Assembly (NCBI GenBank): GCA_013368445.1
Contig: JAACJO010000007.1
Location: 992,001 to 1,056,000, forward strand
Reading direction: 5' to 3'
From: Leucocoprinus leucothites
Lineage: Eukaryota; Basidiomycota; Agaricomycetes; Agaricales; Agaricaceae
Length of the DNA: 64,000 bases
Shown here: in pieces, positions 42,801 through 55,800 of the stretch
Numbering within the stretch: the stretch's first letter is position 1
How the letters are laid out: each line of letters begins with the position of its first letter
Notes under the pieces: generated by a model
The model's database searches: none
What the model saw: the letters and a program-made list of their open reading frames with translations, nothing else
Told to the model about the DNA's origin: nothing
Made by a program: the position numbers and the translations under genes

Positions 42801-45800
42801 TGACACCCTCAAAACGCAAGTACCTGCTCAGGATTGATGGCGAGCTGTTGTTCAAACGAAATGCCTTGAACCTGATTGTTGGACCTACTGGGTCTGGAAA
42901 GACCTCGATTCTCATGGCTTTACTCGGTGAAATGCATTATCTTCCCATTGGACCTGGCTCGTGGTTCAATCTCCCGCGTAAGGATGGCATCGCCTACGCT
43001 GCTCAGGAATCATGGGTTCAGAACGAGACGATCAAGGTTGGCCAGTTTACCGGCTCTTCTTCCTCTTTGTTTACGCTGACCTGATTGTAGGAGAACATTT
43101 TGTTCGGGTCTCCTTATGATGAGGAGCGCTACCGCAAGGTCCTTCACCAGTGTAGTCTTGAACGTGACCTAGAGCTCTTTGAGGCTGGGGATCTCACAGA
43201 GGTTGGTGAAAAAGGATTGACTCTCAGTGGCGGTCAGAAGGCTCGTGTCACTCTGGCTCGGGCTATATATTCTCCCGCAGAGATCCTCCTTCTTGATGAT
43301 GTTCTTGCTGCTCTCGAGTGCGTGTTTCTGAGCTACCTTGATCCTGCAGGAGACCTGATTTCACTTCAAGCGTACATACTGCCAAGTGGATTGTCGACAA
43401 GTGTCTGGCTGGCGACCTCGTTCGGAACAGGACTGTCTTTCTCGTGGTATGTATCTTGGGCGCTATATGGATCCCTTTATTTCGTTTCTGATGAGCTATA
43501 GACACATAACATTGCTATGGTTCGCTCTCTCGCCGACTTCGCAGTCTCAATTGGAACAGACGGACGCATCGTTGCTCATGGGACTGTCAATGAGGTACTC
43601 GGAGCAGATGTGGCCGTATCTAAGGTTCTTGAAGAAAACAAAGACATGCTTGAAATAGCATCTGAGGTGGTCGACAAGCCCACCGTACCTCAGACGGATG
43701 GCAAATTGATCGTAGCGGAAGAAATAGAGGAAGGGCATGTGAGCTGGAAGTCTGGTACGTCGCAAAACACGTTGAAACCCAAGCAGAAGATACTCAGCGT
43801 GGCATGCTTACAGTCAAGCTCTTCTTACTCGGACTGGGAGGTAGTCACCCTGGTTTATTCTTTTTGTCGTTCCTGGGGGGGCTCTTCATTTCCGACCTCA
43901 TCACAACCTTCCAGACCTGGTATCTCGGCTATTGGGCCTCTCAATATGAAGGTCCCGATCCTTCTGAGGTCCCTGTCCCTCAGTAAGTACTTCCCCTACC
44001 CTCATCAAATCAAGGCTGAAATGTCACTCAGTTATATAGGAATCTATGGTGCGCTCGAGCCATTTGCGTTTGGACTGCTCTCACACCACCTTAGTCGCCC
44101 TGTTGTTCGCAGCTGTCACGTTCTACATGTCTGGCTATACAATTTTCATCTTTGGTGTTGTTCGAGCTTCGCGACAGTTGCACCAGAAACTGATCCAGTC
44201 GGTCCTTGGGACCACCCTCAGGTTCGATCATTCTTGAAGCATTTCCTTCCCTGCTCAGAGTAATTTCAGGTGGCTTGACACTACCCCTACCTCCAGAATT
44301 CTCACCAGATGTACGCAGGACATAAGGGCTAGTATGTTCTCCGCCTCTGTGACTCGAGCGCTTGACAAACTTCTTCCTCCCAAAGTCGATGGCCCCCTGA
44401 AAGATAACGGAAAATGGTTGACGGAAATCACTGTCACAATGTCAACCAAACTCGGGGCTGTTGTGTTCATGACACCTATCTTTTTGATTCCTGGGATGAT
44501 TGTTGGTGCTATTGGTGGTTGGATTGGCCAAATCTACATGGCCGCACAACTGTCTGTCAAGAGGGAGATGTCGAATGCCAAGGCACCTGTAGTCGGCCAG
44601 TACGTCCCTGAAAATCATCTCGCTTGAGGTAACATACATTGATGGACTTTCTGTAGCTTCGGAGCAGCCATCGCGGGGCTCAGTAAGGTTCACTGGTTAC
44701 CGGTGTATCGGCGCTAATAGTACTCCGTAGCTTCTATCAGGGCTTACTCAGCAGAACAAGCGTTTATTAAGGAATCTATGGAGCGCATTAACCGATACAC
44801 GAAAGCAGCTCGAGTCTTCTACAATCTCAATCGATGGGTCTGTGTTCGAATTGACGCCATCAGTGGGATGTTTGCGGCTGCGCTTGGGACCTACCTTGTT
44901 TACTTCAAGTCTAGTTCTCCATCCAATGTTGGCTTCTCCTTGAATATGGCTGGTAAGTCCGACTTGGGCGGGGCCCATAGCCTCTTAGCTTATACCCTGT
45001 ACAGTGTCTTTCAGTGGCTTGATCTTGTACTGGATCCGCCACTTTAACGAATTCGAGGTCCAAGGTGAGTGAAGCCGATAACTAGGGTTTATAAGCTAAA
45101 CTTGCTCTTCAGGCAACAGGTAGAGCTACTCAGTGGTCATTGCTTGGGAGATACTGACATGCTCTCTCAGCCTTGAACGAATCCAGGGATACATCAACAT
45201 TGAGCAGGAAAAGAAATCAACTCCAGAGGGTGAACCACCCGCATATTGGCCATCTAGTGGTTCTCTTATCGTCGAGAATCTTTCCGCGAAGTATTCTCAA
45301 ACAGGACCTAAAGTGTTACATGATATATCTTTTGAGGTCAAATCTGGTGAACGAGTCGGCATCGGTGCGTTTCCTCTGGCATCCAGATTGATGTGTATTA
45401 ACTGGTGTCTGGAAAGTTGGCCGAACCGGATCCGGGAAGGTAGGTGAATCTTCGTTGCCATTAGCTGACTGCGCTGAATAACTTTATTTCCAGAGTTCCT
45501 TGACACTAGCATTGTTAAAGTGCATATTTACTGAGGGCAGAGTGTTATACGATGGCCTCGACACTTCCTACCTTAATCTAAGCGCTCTACGCTCTAAAGT
45601 GACGATTATCCCTCAAGTTGTGGGTGTTTCCGAGTCAATCCTCTTGTCACCGCCACTTACCTGTGGATCTCTTCGATATCCAATAGCCTGAACTCCTCAG
45701 CGGATCATTGAGACACAACCTCGATCCCTTCGATCAATACGACGACGCGACCTTGAACGACGCTCTCCAAGCCGCTGGCCTCTTTGCTCTCCAAGCCGAT

Positions 45801-46447
45801 ATGGACGAGGGCAGGATCACACTCGATACCAGCATCGCAAGTGGTGGAGGTAATTTGTCTGTTGGTCAACGTCAAATTCTTGCCCTAGCTCGGGCCATTG
45901 TACGAGGAAGCAAGTTGTTGATTTTGGATGAAGGTATGTATACTGTGGTTTCAATCTTGTGTTCAAAGTTAATCGTCCTTGATCATTTGTTCAGCAACGT
46001 CTGCGATCGGTGAGCTCAACTGTCTAAAAAACAGTCATTTTGCAATCTTTTTTGACACCAAAAATCTAGATCACAAAACTGATACGGCTATTCAAACGTC
46101 GCTTCGGCACGAGCTAGGACGCGATACGACAGTCATCACCATTGCACATCGCTTACAGACTATTATGGATGCAGATAAGATTGTAGGTTCCGTACATTCG
46201 TTCACCTTGCATGTTGATTAACTGGCACTCAACAGATGGTACTCGATGCTGGGAGAATCGTAAGCAGCAAATAAATTTATTGCATATGCGAGTGGTATTA
46301 ATTTCCTCTCGACAGGTTGAGTTCGACAGCCCAGTCAACTTGCTCAAAAACAAAAATGGCTTCTTGCGTTCCCTCGTTGAAGAATCGGGTGACAAACAAC
46401 ATCTATACGAGATGGCGGAGGGCAAACATAGCATTGAGTCTCAGTAG
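39841..46447 (+). CDS. ABCC (MRP/Yor1-type) full transporter, copy 2
   Basis: Tandem paralog of the transporter at 31.4-38.0 kb, with the same domain order. The start ATG at 39841 ([20 protein letters not shown]) leads to [15 protein letters not shown], matching [15 protein letters not shown] of copy 1; an upstream in-frame ATG at 39745 lacks similarity. NBD1 has GPTGSGKTS (42880 on), LSGGQKARV and ILLLDD. NBD2 has [29 protein letters not shown] and TIAHRLQTI. It ends KHSIESQ at TAG 46445-46447. The introns that use GC donors in copy 1 have ordinary GT donors here (AG|GTCAAT in exon 1; GAG|GTAAGT before 42674). The one-base exon is present as T at 42404, also giving Tyr. Most introns differ from copy 1, but those within the NBD1 and mid-TMD2 tracts are nearly identical. 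Confidence 0.87.
42404..42404 (+). other. Predicted one-nucleotide exon in ABC copy 2
   Basis: The exon ends TTCACCTA at 42354. Intron 42355-42403 (GTGAGT...TATAG), a single T, then intron 42405-42463 (GTATGT...CATAG) leads into ACACTCATCATG. The product TA-T-ACA codes Tyr-Thr exactly as in copy 1, although both introns have diverged in sequence. Confidence 0.65.
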
Positions 46448-46693
46448 TAGCAAGTAATAGGTAGTAATGATTCGATCCAGTAACTAGTCAATAGGTTGGG
46501 ACAGACGGAAATGAACAAGAGATCATTAGACTCCAATCACATAGTCGAAAGAAATCAAGACACGGGATCGGGGGCGACCGAATTAAGCGCACGACAGAAT
46601 CGGTAAGCAGAGCAAGAAAGGCATAGATGCAAGACCAGATTGAATCCAAAGATGCGCGCGCTGGTTGAAGTAGAAGGGACCCCGTGCTCAAAC

Positions 46694-48753
46694 CTAAGGT
46701 CGTCTGTAACCGCCAGCGGGCTCTGGAGGTTCACGGCCATTACGTGGAGGCGGAGGGTAGTCTCTAGGATTGCCACGAGGTGGAGGAGGCAAAGACGTAG
46801 GAGGTCCAGAATTTGGGCCAGGGCTGGGACCAGGACCACCATAGCCATTTGTAGGATAATCGTAAGGAGCAGGACGAGGACTCTCAGAACGGCGTCTATT
46901 GTCAAGTTTGTGTCAGGCCCCACTCTCGTCCAACGGGAGAAAAAAAAGGTAAATTTACCTGAATCTTGCCGAGGGCTCAGGTGGTCGGTTGTAGTCAGCA
47001 TAGCGCGGTGGAGACGGTGGTCGGCCACGATAGTCTACATATTCCCTAGATAGTGGCCAGATTTAGCTTCCAAGAGAGCGACCGCGTAGCCAGTAACTTG
47101 CCTCGGAGGCAGCCTATCATAGTCATCCCGACCACGAGGCGGAGGAGAGCGACCTCTTACAGGCGGAGCAGGCGGAGGGTAATTTCCATAGCGGTCACCT
47201 CTTCTATCATAGCGATCATAAGATGCCGGAGGAGGCGGAGGCGGAGGACCGCCATAGCCACCACGATAGCCAGGATCAGGTGGAGGAGGATAGCGCCCCC
47301 TGTAGTCTTGAGGTGGTGGAGCGGGGTACCTGTCCCTTTCCAGAGGAGGTGGAGGACCGCGTCTGTAGTCATCATAATCTCGAGGACGGGGCGGTGGAGG
47401 ACCATAATCCCTGTAATCTCTAGGCGGGGAAGCCCTTCTGGGAGGAGGGGGATAGTCATAGCGCGAGTCCCTGGAGGGTGGTGGCGGCGGATACCGAGAA
47501 TAATCATCCCGAGGTGGAGGCCCACGAGCGCTATGGCCGTCTCTCTGTATACGGTCAATCAAGGGAGGGTCGTGGGGTCCACGCCTCTGGTATGGTCTAG
47601 AAGGGCAAAAGCGATCAGTTCGGCGGCCAGAGGGAAGCCGAGTAGCCAAGGATTATTTTTTTTTTAAAAAACTCACAAGCCATTGTTGCTGGGGCATTCC
47701 CTGAAAAGAAAAAAAAAGAAAAAAAAAGAAAGTTGTGTCAAACGTGTATGTACAGTGACGAAAAGAAATATCTCCACGCACCTGGCCCAATGCCCCATTT
47801 GCCCACACCTGAAACAAGCACCAGGATCACCGCTAAATTTTGCTGTGCGTCCACCGCCATGCGAAAGCTCGACTTTGATTTTGTTGCCCATAAAATGGCC
47901 TTCGTTATATTTTGCAACGCTCTCCTCGGCAGCTTCACGGGTATCAAATTCCTATAAATCGGGTTTGATTACGGAAGGATGTGAGATCGAGTTGATTCAA
48001 CGTACCACAAAGCCATACCCGACCCTTGACGTTGACATAAGCGCTCTGGAAAATACATGAACAATATAAAATATACATACTTTAGTTCAATGTTAACGAT
48101 AGCGCCAATCTTGCCAAAGCAATTCTGCAAGTCTGCTTCCCGAGTATGTTCAGGTAGGCCACCAATGTAGACCTTATTCGGCTGCAAGCACAGAATGAAG
48201 TGTGAACACCAAGTTTCGTTTTTCCCACAAAGTCACAGGGATAGAGGGGGAGAAGTTGTAGAGATGTAGAAGTGAACATTTAGAAGGGCGGTGTATCAGC
48301 GTGCTGAGAAAAAGCCGTCCCGAGGTGAAGGCTGAGATTTCAACGCCCCGCGAGATCAAGTAGACGTCAGAGAGTCTGGGACAGCACGGTCGGTGGACAG
48401 TGTAGGGAGTAGGACAGCCAAAGGAAAGAGAAAGGAACAGGGCGCACGCGAGGAGAGAACAAAGATATGAGAGGAAAAGACCTAATAAGCACCTTGACTT
48501 GCTTGTGGCTAAAAGTGTCGCTTTTGGAGCCAGACATGCTGATGTCGCCAGCACTGGAACCACGATGATAGCCTGGAGGGTTCTCTGACTCCTGGCTAGG
48601 ATGTTGTTGTTCGTCGATAGGCATAGGGGGGATTGGTGCAGAGGACTGGGACTGGGACTGGGACTGGGGGCCAGCAGAGAGAGCCTGATCCTCCTGGGGC
48701 GGCCAGTTTTGGTTCTGCATTCGAGCATCCTCAGACGGGATCACTGCGGCCAT
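46694..48753 (-). CDS. RNA-binding protein: RRM, CCHC zinc knuckle and Pro/Arg/Gly/Tyr-rich tail (SR-like)
   Basis: A probable splicing or mRNA-handling factor resembling the zinc-knuckle SR proteins. The ATG at 48753 (MAAVIPSEDARMQNQNWPPQ) opens a disordered Gln/Ser-rich region with an SQ repeat near 48,650-48,675. The RRM starts KVYIGGLPEHTREADLQNCF (RNP2) and continues across introns to GYGFVEFDTREAAEESV-like sequence (RNP1) and GHFMGNKIKVELSHGGGR. A CCHC knuckle follows: CFRCGQMGHWAR, then ECPSNN on the next short exon. The rest (47,650-46,694) is a low-complexity tail of RDY, PPPP, DDY and RGG units with a few introns, ending GGYRRP at TAG 46696-46694. One intron carries long A-rich runs (47,705-47,735). 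It is convergent with ABC copy 2. Confidence 0.82.
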
Positions 48754-49026
48754 GGCGGTAAGACGACACCCAGTTGACTTTCAAAACCACATATTTCTCA
48801 CCACTTCCCGTTTAGAAATTTCACCCCTACCCGTGCGAACCTTAGGGCCATTTTCAGACTCCGACGGTCCGTGCGACATGCACGAAAATCAAAGCCGTGA
48901 GTGCAATTAAAAGAAAGGCACACCCGAGTACAAAGTCTCCAAACTAGTATAACCTGCAATGTACAAGTAAGAGGGAAAAGTGTAACGTTCAATACATAAA
49001 GTTTCAAAAGTTCAAAGTCCAAATGC

Positions 49027-50949
49027 TTAGAAGAGAGTCCAGATGCCGCCAAGGAGACTGATTACAGCCATGGCAGCAACCCCAGCAAGAGGCTTGGCAT
49101 CAACCAATGCCAAAGCACCATCCCCTTGTTGACCTCCGTTACCTCCGCCCGACCCACCATTTCCACCACCAGACGACCCGCCATTGCCATTGGAACCACC
49201 CGCTGGGGCAGTGGGAGTAAAGGTCGCCCCCGGGTTGGAGATGCAGGAGCTCGCAGCAGAGGTGGCAGCAGCAGAAGCAGCAGCAGAGTTAACAGTGCCG
49301 TTACCAGCAAAACTACACGCCTGCGCGTTACGGTTCTGGGATTCGTAGTATTCACTCATAACGTAAGACAGCTTGACAGCTGAAACGAGCAAGAGAAAAT
49401 CAGACATGATGCCAAAAGCCTGAGATGGGCAAGAAGCAACTTACTGGGATCACAGCCCGAGACACGACCGTACACACCACTTCCACCGTCACCGCCAATG
49501 TCGGTACAAGATCCACCACTCTGGCCGAGTAAGCTGCATCCAGTATCGAGGAGTTGACCAGCAATGACACTATAGTTGCTCGTCGCAGGGGTGAATTGGC
49601 AGCTTAACTGGTTCTCCAAACAGGTACAGGCTTCGAGGTTGGGGGTGGGGGGAAGGGTGTTAGATGCAGCCCAGTTAGTACCAGTAGCAGGGCAGCCGGG
49701 GTAGCTTGCAGCACCAGCAGAGCTTTGCGCGGGACTGTTAGGCGGGGAAACAGCACTGTATTGGGTCTGTAGGCGGTTGAAGTCATCGCTGGTTTGGACA
49801 GAGTTTTGATCAGACGAAATAGTGACCATGCCAAATTGACCTTGGACACTGGCAGCTGGGAAGTAGGAAAACGCAACGCCTCCGGACCAGACGTCAGACA
49901 TATTTGCGCTGAAAAGAGCAGCAACTTCTGTCCAGAGGCGTGGCGGGCTGGTGATACATCCGTATTCACTGAAGTAGGCGACGACATTGTATTGAGAATA
50001 ATCGGATTCGATGCCGGTGTAAGCAGTCTGGAAGGTTTCGTCGCCACACCATTCACTAAGACACGTTAGTTTCTGAGCACAACAAGAAGGCACGATTCTC
50101 TCACTAGTTATTGAGGCCGTAAAGATCAATAGCAGAGGCGTCAGAGTTACCGCTCGTGGGGTCACAAGACAAATAGTTGGCTAGGGACACCCTGAATTCT
50201 TGGGGACCGTCGATAGAAGAATAACCGACAAGAGCATTAGAGCTCTTAGACTTCAAGTAGGCCTTGATATCACGAGCAGCAGCCTTGACATAGGGAGCCG
50301 TTTGTGTAGCATTGTTCAAGACGACCTCGTTACCGACATTATAAGCGAGGACGTTGTCATACTTGGAAAAGGCATCAATGGTGGCGATATACTGGTCAAG
50401 AAGGTTGGTCGACCACGAGGGAGCATTTCGGTCGAGTGATCCATTAAGAGGTAGCGAAAGATCAATGCTAAGCATAGCCTCTTTGTCAGAATGTGTGGGT
50501 CTCAGTGACGGTTGACAACGGAAACTCACATGGTGTAAATGCCGGCGTTGCTGAACGCGCTCATACACTCGTCATGGTTAAGGGAAGAATTAACGCTATA
50601 TACACGAATGGTGTTGACTGTGAGCTGTCGGAGGAGTGGTATATCACGCTGGCAAGCGCTCGGAAGGGCGAGAGGATCAATGAAGCTTGAAGGCTCTCCA
50701 AACGGATTATCATCGCTCGCGACAACGGCTCCTGTAACCAATGCATTAATGGTAAGAGGGTCGACTCTCAGTCTTGTAGATTTATGAACATATACCCTGT
50801 TCTTGGTATGCAATTCCTTTGATATAGAAACGACTTCCATCGGCGTTGTAAAGGTATCGACCGCTTCGGGTAATCTTGCCTATTGCCTGCACCCCACAGG
50901 AGAACAAGGCGACGGCAACGAGCGCAGAGGCTCGGAAAGTAGCACGCAT
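49027..50949 (-). CDS. GPI-anchored 1,3-beta-glucanosyltransferase, GH72 with X8/CBM43 domain
   Basis: A Gas1/Gel-type wall enzyme that cuts and religates beta-1,3-glucan at the outer face of the plasma membrane. The ATG at 50949 begins a signal peptide (MRATFRASALVAVALFSCGV). The GH72 core shows GRYLYNADGSRFYIKGIAYQ, LRQLTVNTIRVYSVNSSLNH, LAYNVGNEVV with the acid/base Glu, and VVAYFSEYGC with the nucleophile Glu. The Cys-rich X8/CBM43 module follows (ACTCLENQLSCQF, LLDTGCSLLGQSGGSCTDIG, CSFAGNGTVN), then a Ser/Gly spacer and a hydrophobic end (AGVAAMAVISLLGGIWTLF) expected of a GPI-anchor signal. The stop is at 49029-49027. This is a GH72+ subfamily layout. Both catalytic residues are present and the gene reads intact across a handful of short introns. 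Confidence 0.92.
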
Positions 50950-51502
50950 TGCGAGTAATAAGAAAAGGAAAGGAAAGTGGATGTGTATGTAAGGGGGAAG
51001 AAAGAAGTTTGAGAGAAAAGTTGTTAGGAGCTGACGGGCGGTTGACCCCGCCCTTCACAGTCGTTCTGATGGCTTGCGGCGAGATCAAACTTGCACACAC
51101 AACTCTAATTCAGGAGCCGGCTTGTTCGGACATGCGCCGTGTGCGCCAAGTGCGAGTGCATGTACCATGTATACATACCAGAGCGTGGAAGCCTCATGTC
51201 AATGATTGGTACTTTAATGCTGACTTTCAGGGATGATTGCAGAGGGCAGATGAATACCATTGTATTTTTCTCTCGAAGCAATTCGATTAGATAAATAGTT
51301 CCACTCTGTGGTACACATCGGCCGCTCGCCAGTGACGAGAGGCCATTCAGCGCACATCTAAGTAGTAAGATATACAAGAAATTCCCGTAAGTACGCAAGC
51401 AAGCGAATGTCCATCAATAATCATTAATAATTCATGGCCTCCACGGTCTAGTAATGTGCGTTTTCAAATTCGTTCCCAGGTCCAGCCGTGGGGTTTGGAT
51501 CG
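50950..51502. other. Intergenic region upstream of the GH72 gene
   Basis: About 550 bases between two leftward genes, carrying the GH72 promoter and the 3' end of the SUR7/PalI-like gene. A pyrimidine-rich stretch on the minus strand lies just before the GH72 start. No gene is supported. Confidence 0.45.
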
Positions 51503-52602
51503 TCATCGATAGGTGCAACAACTAGTGGGGCGTCATTTGATGTAGGCTCTGACGAAACATATGTCATACCTGATCATGTATGGAACTACGGATACCACGA
51601 GGCAAGCAAACGCAGCCCAGGTCAAGAAAAGCCCTGGGCCCACGGAAACAACTATGCCAAGTGGCATAGTCTGATTTTCGTTTGCAGTATGCACGACAAG
51701 GTCATTAATAGCTGCTGATCGCTGGATAATGACCGTCCAAATGCTGGCGCCGATTAGGAGGAGGAGACTGCCTGCGATGGCAAACAAAGTCGAAACCAAA
51801 AAGGTCATGTTATGCTTAGCCACACCACTATGCTGCGGATTAATAACTGGATGAAGCGCCGAGGTTCAAGGGAATAAAACATACGTGATGAAGGCAGCGG
51901 CGCCGCACAGCATGCCAAGGAGCAGCATCCAGTACGCGGCCTTGGAGTTATGCCCGAGAAATGATGAGTTCGGAAAAGTAGTCGTGTCTGGTATGAAAGA
52001 TTGAGAAAATATAGACCAGTTTGCGGGCATGTCAGTCAGGAGGGCATCATAAGGTTTGTACTGTTCTCCGATGGTTTCGTTGCCACATCGTCCTGCGGTA
52101 TCGTTGACATACGCGCAGTGAGAATAGAGTCCAAACTTGTATAGCTGACGAAGGCCAGCAGCTTGTTCTAATGGGGCGGAGGCGTTGTCGGTATAAAGGT
52201 TGTAAACGGGATCAATAATAGCAAAATGCACAGCATCGCTTGAGTGGAGAGTCAGCTTGGAAACGAGTACAGCTGTCAATGAACTAACCCGTAGGCGGAG
52301 ACGTTAACTTTGGCCTGGAGGGTGAATCAAAATCAAATGCTGGTGATGGGCAGGTAGTATAGCGGACCATGAAGATATTGCGGGGTACATTCGAGGTGTT
52401 GATCTGGCCAACCTGATAAGAAGTAAGCGCCGTGTGAGATAACGATAGAGAGCCTCGAGGAGAGATTGGAAGACGTACATGTACGAATATCATGAGGAGG
52501 ACGGCCACAAAGCTGTAATCTGGTTGAGGGCGGGGTCAGGGACGAATGCCGGATGACGCACGAGAGAAGCGAGCCGAAGCCGACGCAGATTTCGCCTCGC
52601 AT
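51503..52602 (-). CDS. SUR7/PalI-like tetraspan membrane protein
   Basis: A four-span plasma-membrane protein resembling the SUR7/Rim9/PalI group, which marks eisosomes or takes part in ambient-pH sensing. The ATG at 52602 opens the first span (GFGSLLSFVAVLLMIFVH, joined across a 49-base intron). The extracellular loop contains GQINTSNVPRNIFM, VNVSAYGDAVHFA, the Cys pair of the YSHCAYVNDTAGRCGN stretch and several N-glycosylation sites. Then come AAYWMLLLGMLCGAAAFIT, MTFLVSTLFAIAGSLLLLIG and GPGLFLTWAAFACLVVSVVP. A last short exon adds S-C-C-T-Y-R before TGA at 51505-51503; this final splice is the least certain. It is divergent from the sterol glucosyltransferase, with starts 236 bases apart. 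Confidence 0.75.
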
Positions 52603-52838
52603 GCCTGGGTATCTAGGAGGAGGAGGAGGGTATGAAAGAGATGGAAGGGCAAGCTCGCACTGGCCCGTATTTTATGCAGGACCTCGAGCAACTCGCGACA
52701 AGAACGTGGTGCGAAACAGTATTGCAAGCTGACTAAGCGTTTGATTACATAAGCCGGGTTATAGCTCCTGGGTGAAGAAGCGTAAGGGTCGCCGAAAGAG
52801 TCCCACAGCGGCAGACTGACGCGGCTCCGACGTCTACA

Positions 52839-55800
52839 ATGGCCCACCACTCCTCCATCCAGCCGCTCTTTCACATCCCAGCGGCCGCCCCAGAGATCGA
52901 CACCAGTCCAAAGGCACTTGGAATGCCCCTCTCCCAATCCCTCTCCGACGAACCTAGAGACTCCGCCACACCCAGTCGCGTCAAGCGCATATCTCATGCG
53001 GTCGAGAAGACTGTCGACAAGCTCAGCAAGAGCGTATCTGCAAAGATCCCCCACCAGCAGTCTCCCCAGTCTCCATCTTCCTCTTCAAGTCATCGTCGCA
53101 TATTTAGTCTCAGCAGACGAGGTGCCAAGGGACAACAGCCCGATAGCGATAGTGGTATGTGTTCTTGAATGTGGTCATCTCCTCACAGGCTAATCTTCAT
53201 ACTACAGTTTCGTCGTCCGCCACACCCAGTGCCTCCAGACTGCTTTCCGTCCAAGCCACTCCCTCCGAATCCACAGTCACTCCACATGATGACTGTCCCT
53301 TTGTTAGACCCCCGTCTCCCCCTGTTCGCCCTTCCTTAAGCCAGTTTCGAGGCGAGGGATCTGTATGTTGTCCACCTCATTGCAAGCTCGCAGTATCATA
53401 TCATAACCTCTCGTGTAGATGCGCATGGGAACACAAACTCTCATCCAGGCCCTGCAGGCACTTCCATGGATTGACCCGGACATCGATGACGAAGGTTCAA
53501 GCCAAGAACAGGATGATGCAGAATCCGAAACTGAAGATGATGATAACCACAGAGGTATATATCATATACATTGCATAAACTTCTAGCTCATCTGTTCCCT
53601 AGCTGACCGCCTTGCATCATCAATCCATGCTATTCATAGACCACTGGCCCGCTCGCGAAGACGCGACATCCCAAGGCCCAAACAGCGTGATGACCAGCAT
53701 GTCGCCGAAGAGCCAGAAAGTTATCTGTCGGATGAGGAGATAGAGCAGGACTTTGAGGAGACAAAGTCCCCTGACCTGCGACCACCCCTTACGCAGCAGT
53801 CGAAGTCAGTCCCCCCCTTTGGGAACCACAGCATTACTTCTTCCGCAGTCAATCCCTTCAAATATGCAAACATCCGAACGGGCAGTATGGCCACCATTCG
53901 TCTGCACCGACGGGCTCGTCTAGCAGAGAAACTCCGGGATGTATTCGAACTTGAGGGGATTAAGGAAGTCTGGGCAGGTGAGTGTATACTCTATATTCTA
54001 GTGAGATTTGTGCCCTAATCGACTTTAGAAATGCCTTGTTGGCTGCTGCGTTCAGTTTGTGAGTCCTGGTCCTGTCCTGCACGTATTTCAACTGAATGTT
54101 GTAGTACTGCAAGGATACATGTACCTCACAAATAGCTATTTGTGTTTCTTCGCCCATATGCCTTCCCGAGAGGTGGGCGTGCATATCCAGCGAATCGTTG
54201 ATCGATCCTAATTGACGGCAATTACAGGATCAAGTCCTCAAGTCTGGTTCGCTCAACAAACGGGCACAGCGAACGAAGCGATGGATTAAGCACTGGTTCG
54301 TTTTAAAGAATGATGCACTTTCATGGTACCAATCCTCATCCGTAAGTCTTTCAAACTCGCTCGTTGTCCTCCCTTAATTCTACTGGGAACCAGGACCCGT
54401 ATTTTCCCCGTGGTATCCTTGACCTTCGCTATGCAATTTCATGCGACCCTGTAGGAGAGAGAGAATTCCGTGTGAGAACCAGCCAGAAGTCTGTGGTGTT
54501 ATCTGCAGACTCTGTCCCTAGTCGGGAGGAATGGGTTAAGGCAATTCGAAAAGTTATATTCAAAGCCCAGAACATGGGCGATACCGTTAAGGTGTGGATT
54601 CTCAATTGATGCATATATGTCGCTCCTAACGGATTTCCAGATTGCTATACCTTATTCTGCTATTCTAGAGGTCGAGAGATCATCCGCCATGGATTTCAGT
54701 GAAACAATAGAAGTGAAAGTTTTCGACAAGGAGGGAAACTACTCGGTTGATTCCTATTTCTTTGCATATTTTCATAATCTATCCGCGGCTCTTGAGCAGA
54801 TCCGCGATGCCGTCCGCGACGTGCGCAGTCTTCCGGATCAAGAACAAGCACAGGTTCTTGACACGACCGTTGCACGATCTTCGATAATCGCTCCCGTTCC
54901 AGAGCGCCCTAATACCGTGACGGACGTTGTATCTTCCAAATCCTCGTCTTTCTCAAGCTTCCGTATAAGTTCACTCCTTCGACCCATTTCCGAAACGATA
55001 TCCCTAGCCAGATCCAGTGGAACAACTCCCACCTCTCAATTATCAATAAAGTCAGAGGACTTCACGCATATATCGCACCGGTCGAACAGTTTTGTGCCCA
55101 TCACAGAATCCCCGAGGCCCGTTGAATCTGTGCCTACTAGTCCATCCCCGCCGATGCCAGAAGGAATCGAAGACACACCTAAATTACAGCAGCAAGCTCA
55201 GCCCGTTGATCACACGTACCCACCATCTACTTCCAGTCAATCCATAGTTCCTGACCTCCCTTCGTTCCGCAGCAGTTCTTGGGGTGTTGGTGTCCCTTCA
55301 TGGCTGAAGACACGCAGCAGATATTTTACTTCTGCAACTTCACCGCCGTCAAGTCCTTCTGCCGATACTGGTGTGAAAGAGATGTATTCGTCGACTGTAT
55401 CATCATCACCTGGTCCTGCAAGCAAGGCTGGTGGATGGGGAGATATGGCTTTCAGCATCCTTGAGACTCCCAATATAACCGTGGATGCTGAGATGACGGA
55501 GAAGTTTAGAACCGTTTTTGCGTATGATGAGAAGGAAACACTACTCGGATGTATGTATTTAACTTGATTGTTCTCTAGGCACTGCTAACCTTCTAGCTTA
55601 GACTTCCCTGGATATATTTTCCGACTTTTACCAGTTTTCGGAAGACTTTACATATCGACCAATTATTTTTGCTTCAAGTCCAGCGGCCCTCTGACAGCAA
55701 GAACGAGGGTTAGTTATTTCACTTTCAACCCGATCCATCCTTTAACTCGACTGTAGATGACACTACCTATTCGTGACATCCTTGCAGTGCAGAAGTCCAG

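Noticed and set aside
31393..46447. A biosynthetic gene cluster around the ABC pumps
   Set aside because: No synthase, tailoring cluster or pathway regulator is adjacent; neighbours are a RhoGAP and an RNA-binding protein.
39843..46447. ABC copy 2 as a pseudogene
   Set aside because: Apparent breaks around 43,320-43,500 and 44,330-44,390 are introns with good splice sites in the same positions as copy 1; both ATPase domains read through.
46640..47667. Long Arg-rich plus-strand frames opposite the RNA-binding gene
   Set aside because: They are antisense shadows of the Pro/Arg/Tyr-rich tail, produced by its biased codons.
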